Source: Terriglobia bacterium
GTDB lineage: Bacteria > Acidobacteriota > Terriglobia > Bryobacterales > Bryobacteraceae
Reading direction: 5' to 3'
Length of the DNA: 64,000 bases
Assembly (NCBI GenBank): GCA_021325235.1
Contig: JAJPHN010000006.1
Coordinates: 186,001-250,000 of the forward strand
In this document: positions 61,396-64,000 of the stretch, piece by piece
How the letters are laid out: each line of letters opens with the position of its first letter
Numbering within the stretch: the first letter of the stretch is position 1
Program-made: the position numbers and the translations under genes
The notes under the pieces: generated by a model
Told to the model about the DNA's origin: nothing
Database searches by the model: none
The model's input: only the letters and a program-made list of their open reading frames with translations

Positions 61396-64000
61396 TTACT
61401 CGCTGCGGAGGGCGTCGAGGGGTGAGATGGAACTGGCGCGCAGGGCGGGGAGGAGCGCGGCAATAGCAGCCGAGAGCGAGAGGGCGGCAACGGCTATCGA
61501 GATCACCCAGAGGTTGTGCGGGTCCGTGCCGTAAAGCTGTTTTCCGAGAAAACTTCCGGAGGCCCAGGCCAGCGGCAAGCCGGCGAGTAAGCCCAAGCCT
61601 ACCAGCAAGACCGCGCCACGGAAGACAAGCTGGAGGATCTCGGCGCGGTCGGCACCGAGGGCCATGCGGATACCGATTTCGGCGGTGCGCTGGGTGGCGT
61701 TGTAGGCGGTGACTCCGTAGAGACCAATGCAGCACAAGGCGAGCGAGAGCAGGCCGAAGAAGCTGGTCAGTCGGGCAATCAGGCGCTGCTGGCGGAAGTG
61801 GCTCGAGATCTGGTAGCTCAGGCTGAAAACGGCGATGACCGGAAGGTTGGGATCGACTTTGGCGAGCGCTTTGCGGATTTGCGTTTCGGAAACATGCGCT
61901 CCGGGCTGACTGGTGATGACGATGTCGTGCAGATAATGAGTGGGGTCGACTTCCGGGAAGCCGGTTTGAGGATCGCGGTCGTGCTGGGCTTCGGGACGGA
62001 AATAGAAGGGCGCGACTGGCCGGTCAAGGCCGTACGTTACGTACCGGGCATTACGGGCGATGCCGACGATTTCGTATTCGTGTTCGGAGCCGGGACCGTG
62101 GATGCCGAAATGTCTGCCGATGGCGTTCTGGTGCGGAAAGAACTGGGCGGCAAAAGCCTGATTGACGACGGCGGCAAGCGGCGAAGAATCGGTATCGCGT
62201 TCGGAAATCGAGCGGCCGCTGACGATCGGGTTGCCAATCGCTTCGAGGAAGCCGGGGGTGACGCGATCGACAGAGGCGAAACTATTGTCGTTGGGGCCGG
62301 GAGCGGGGCGCCCTTCAGCGGCGATTGCGCTGCTCCAGTTATTGCCGTTCATGGGCGAGTAGTCACCGATCCCCACGGCTGCGACACCGGGAACGGAGGC
62401 CAGCGATTCGCGAATGCGGCGATAGAGCCGCGTGAGTTGATCGGGCTGATATCCGGCGAGCTTAGCGTCGATGTTGACGACGGTGCGACGATCGGCATCG
62501 AAACCGAGATCGAGATGCTCGAGATGGTGGAGTGCGGCAAACAACAGGCCCGAGGCCGAGAGCAGTACCAGCGATAACGCCGCCTGGAAGACGACCAGGG
62601 ATTGACGAGGCAGGGTAGCTCGGTCTCCGATGGCGCGATTGGCGCCGCGCAGGGCTTCTATGGGATCGATGCGCGTGGCGAGCCAGGCGGGAACGATGCC
62701 GAAACCGATGCCGGTGAGCATTGAGACGCCGAAGGCGAATAACAGCACGGGCAGTGAAGGCGAGGCATCGATCGGGATGGCGGCTAGACCGGGAATGCGC
62801 GGAAAAACGAACTGGAGAATGAGATGCGTACTGAAGAACGCGACCACCAAACCGGCAATGCCGCCGGAGATTGCGAGGAGCAGGCTTTCGGTGAGTGTCT
62901 GCCGGACGAGACGCGCGGGGCGTGCGCCTAACGCCATGCTGAGCGAGATCTGACGCCGGTGCTGGATGGCGCGCACGAGCAGAAGATTGGCGATGTTGGC
63001 GCAGGCGATCAGCAAAACGAGCGCGGTAACCAGCATCAGGATTTCCAGCCAGTGATTGTACTGGTCGCGCATGCTGGTGATGCCAGAGCCGCCGGGCATG
63101 AGAAAGAGGGTCTGATGATCGAACTCGGTGCGCTCGTTGGCCGTCATTTCGCTCCAGTGCGAGCGTAACCATTGCTTCAGCGCTACGCGCATGCTGGCTT
63201 CGACGGATTGCGAACGGATTCCGGGCTGGATGCGGCCGATCAGGTCGAGCCAGTGGGTGCTGATTTCGTTCAGAGAGTTGGCTGGCTCGAGGTAGGGCGC
63301 TTGATTGAGGGGGACAAAGAAGTCAGGCGATGCATCGCGTAATTTATCGCCGAAGAAGCCGGGCGGCGCGATGCCGACGATGGCGACTGGCTTGTTGTTG
63401 AGATCGAAGATGCTGCCGATGACGGAGGGATCGGAGCCGTAGCGCTCCTGCCAGAGGCGATAACTCATGACCGCGACGGGCGCGGAATGGGGCTGATCGT
63501 CTGAGGGCACCAGGAGGCGGCCGGCGTAAGCGTTAACGCCGAACATGCGGAAGTAATTGCCGGAGACAAATTCGCCCGGATAGGGGTGGGCGGGATCGGA
63601 GGTGCCGCTGCGGCGAGCGCCGAAACCGGAGCCGCCGGCCTGAAACGCGGCGAGTTCCGAGAATCCGTGCGTGTGGTCGCGCAGATATTTGTAGAGATCG
63701 TAGGAGACGATCGAAAATTCACCCGCTTGCGAGTAGCCGCCCCAGTAGCAGCAGCGCGATTCCTTGCCGAGTCGAAGAAGCTGATCGGGATTTGCGACGG
63801 CGAGCGACTTGAGTGCAACCGCGTAGACAAGAGTGAATATCGCGGTGGTGGCGCCGATGGCGAGGGCCAGAGTAAGGATGGCTGTGAACGTGAACGCAGG
63901 CGCGTTGCGGAGACGGCGCAGGGCGAGGCGGGTGTCGCTCAAGAGTGTTTCGAAAAAGGGAAGAGAGCGTTGGTCGCGCCAGGCTTCGCGGGTGGCTTCA
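61396..64000 (-). CDS. Acidobacterial duplicated FtsX-type permease, 5' end outside window
   Basis: The frame is open to base 64000, with EATREAWRD and ETLLSDTRLALRRL reading into the start of the known N-terminal module, so the apparent start at 63942 (TTG) is not the true one. The visible part has a MacB-like domain and two FtsX units, with helices such as FTFTAILTLALAIGATTAIF and VVFQAALSLVLLSASGLLFA, and ends SPLDALRSE as in the other copy. An orphan ABC permease of this type, without an adjacent ATPase, is typical for acidobacteria. Confidence 0.9.
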   Translation of the reverse strand, partial: EATREAWRDQRSLPFFETLLSDTRLALRRLRNAPAFTFTAILTLALAIGATTAIFTLVYAVALKSLAVANPDQLLRLGKESRCCYWGGYSQAGEFSIVSYDLYKYLRDHTHGFSELAAFQAGGSGFGARRSGTSDPAHPYPGEFVSGNYFRMFGVNAYAGRLLVPSDDQPHSAPVAVMSYRLWQERYGSDPSVIGSIFDLNNKPVAIVGIAPPGFFGDKLRDASPDFFVPLNQAPYLEPANSLNEISTHWLDLIGRIQPGIRSQSVEASMRVALKQWLRSHWSEMTANERTEFDHQTLFLMPGGSGITSMRDQYNHWLEILMLVTALVLLIACANIANLLLVRAIQHRRQISLSMALGARPARLVRQTLTESLLLAISGGIAGLVVAFFSTHLILQFVFPRIPGLAAIPIDASPSLPVLLFAFGVSMLTGIGFGIVPAWLATRIDPIEALRGANRAIGDRATLPRQSLVVFQAALSLVLLSASGLLFAALHHLEHLDLGFDADRRTVVNIDAKLAGYQPDQLTRLYRRIRESLASVPGVAAVGIGDYSPMNGNNWSSAIAAEGRPAPGPNDNSFASVDRVTPGFLEAIGNPIVSGRSISERDTDSSPLAAVVNQAFAAQFFPHQNAIGRHFGIHGPGSEHEYEIVGIARNARYVTYGLDRPVAPFYFRPEAQHDRDPQTGFPEVDPTHYLHDIVITSQPGAHVSETQIRKALAKVDPNLPVIAVFSLSYQISSHFRQQRLIARLTSFFGLLSLALCCIGLYGVTAYNATQRTAEIGIRMALGADRAEILQLVFRGAVLLVGLGLLAGLPLAWASGSFLGKQLYGTDPHNLWVISIAVAALSLSAAIAALLPALRASSISPLDALRSE

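Noticed and set aside
63942-63944. TTG at 63942 as start of the last permease
   Set aside because: The frame continues to the window edge with residues of the known N-terminal module, so the true start is outside.
1-64000. tRNA genes, CRISPR arrays, prophage or transposase genes
   Set aside because: None was seen by eye on either strand; no tRNA cloverleaf signature, spaced direct-repeat array or transposase motif could be supported.

Overview
This window looks like a chromosomal segment of an acidobacterium of the Solibacter/Bryobacter type. The assignment rests on characters seen together: high GC, a large Oar-like TonB-dependent receptor with an N-terminal carboxypeptidase-regulatory domain, two long FtsX-type permeases of the acidobacterial duplicated type (one with a PadR regulator), several Tat-exported sugar oxidoreductases and TIM-barrel isomerases, an Alternative-Complex-III-like operon, and a protein tail with repeated GFVP units. 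No rRNA, tRNA, CRISPR array, prophage or intact insertion sequence was seen. Both edges cut genes: hemA on the left and an ABC permease on the right.

Layout. 0-2.3 kb: overlapping haem genes hemA-hemC-hemD. 2.3-8.1 kb: a minus-strand set (exported Gfo/Idh/MocA oxidoreductase, cytochrome-formylglycine-enzyme fusion, ApbE) with a divergent exported TIM-barrel isomerase and an enolase-superfamily enzyme. 8.2 kb: a 57-residue secreted Lys/Thr-rich protein with a clear terminator. 8.6-10.6 kb: tsaD and queA, divergent, sharing one palindromic start hexamer. 11.3-16.3 kb: a duplicated-domain secreted protein, then recR-ybaB-dnaX-ffs and two membrane genes. 16.3-23.4 kb: a MoxR ATPase with an unknown 602-residue partner, a pseudogene interrupted by a 44-bp repeat, a sigma-54 response regulator and an M28 peptidase. 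23.5-34.6 kb: TonB receptor, seven-haem cytochrome with TPRs, ribokinase, a second isomerase/oxidoreductase pair, a phosphodiesterase and a decarboxylating dehydrogenase. 34.7-39.9 kb: a six-gene quinol-oxidising complex. 39.9-51.6 kb: permease plus PadR, exported metallopeptidase, multi-PAS kinase, S9 peptidase, alcohol dehydrogenase. 51.6-58.3 kb: YdeI-like protein, b-type-cytochrome-like protein with YceI, acyltransferase, SEL1-repeat protein with lectin-like tail. 58.3-64 kb: sugar transporter and sugar kinase, a decayed toxin-antitoxin pair, and the second large permease.

The genes suggest a soil heterotroph that modifies sugars outside the cytoplasm, takes up oligomers by a TonB receptor and sugars by an MFS porter, phosphorylates them (ribokinase, ROK kinase), and respires through an ActABCDE-type complex. 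The most notable observations are the shared TTGCAA start of tsaD and queA, a dispersed 32-44 bp repeat that breaks a reading frame at 19.3 kb and recurs in tandem at 60.5 kb, a 20-bp-period intergenic repeat, a split ActB that keeps a cubane-type cysteine motif, two exported isomerase/oxidoreductase modules, a JAMM-like membrane protein with a degenerate active site, and a change in GC skew across the window.
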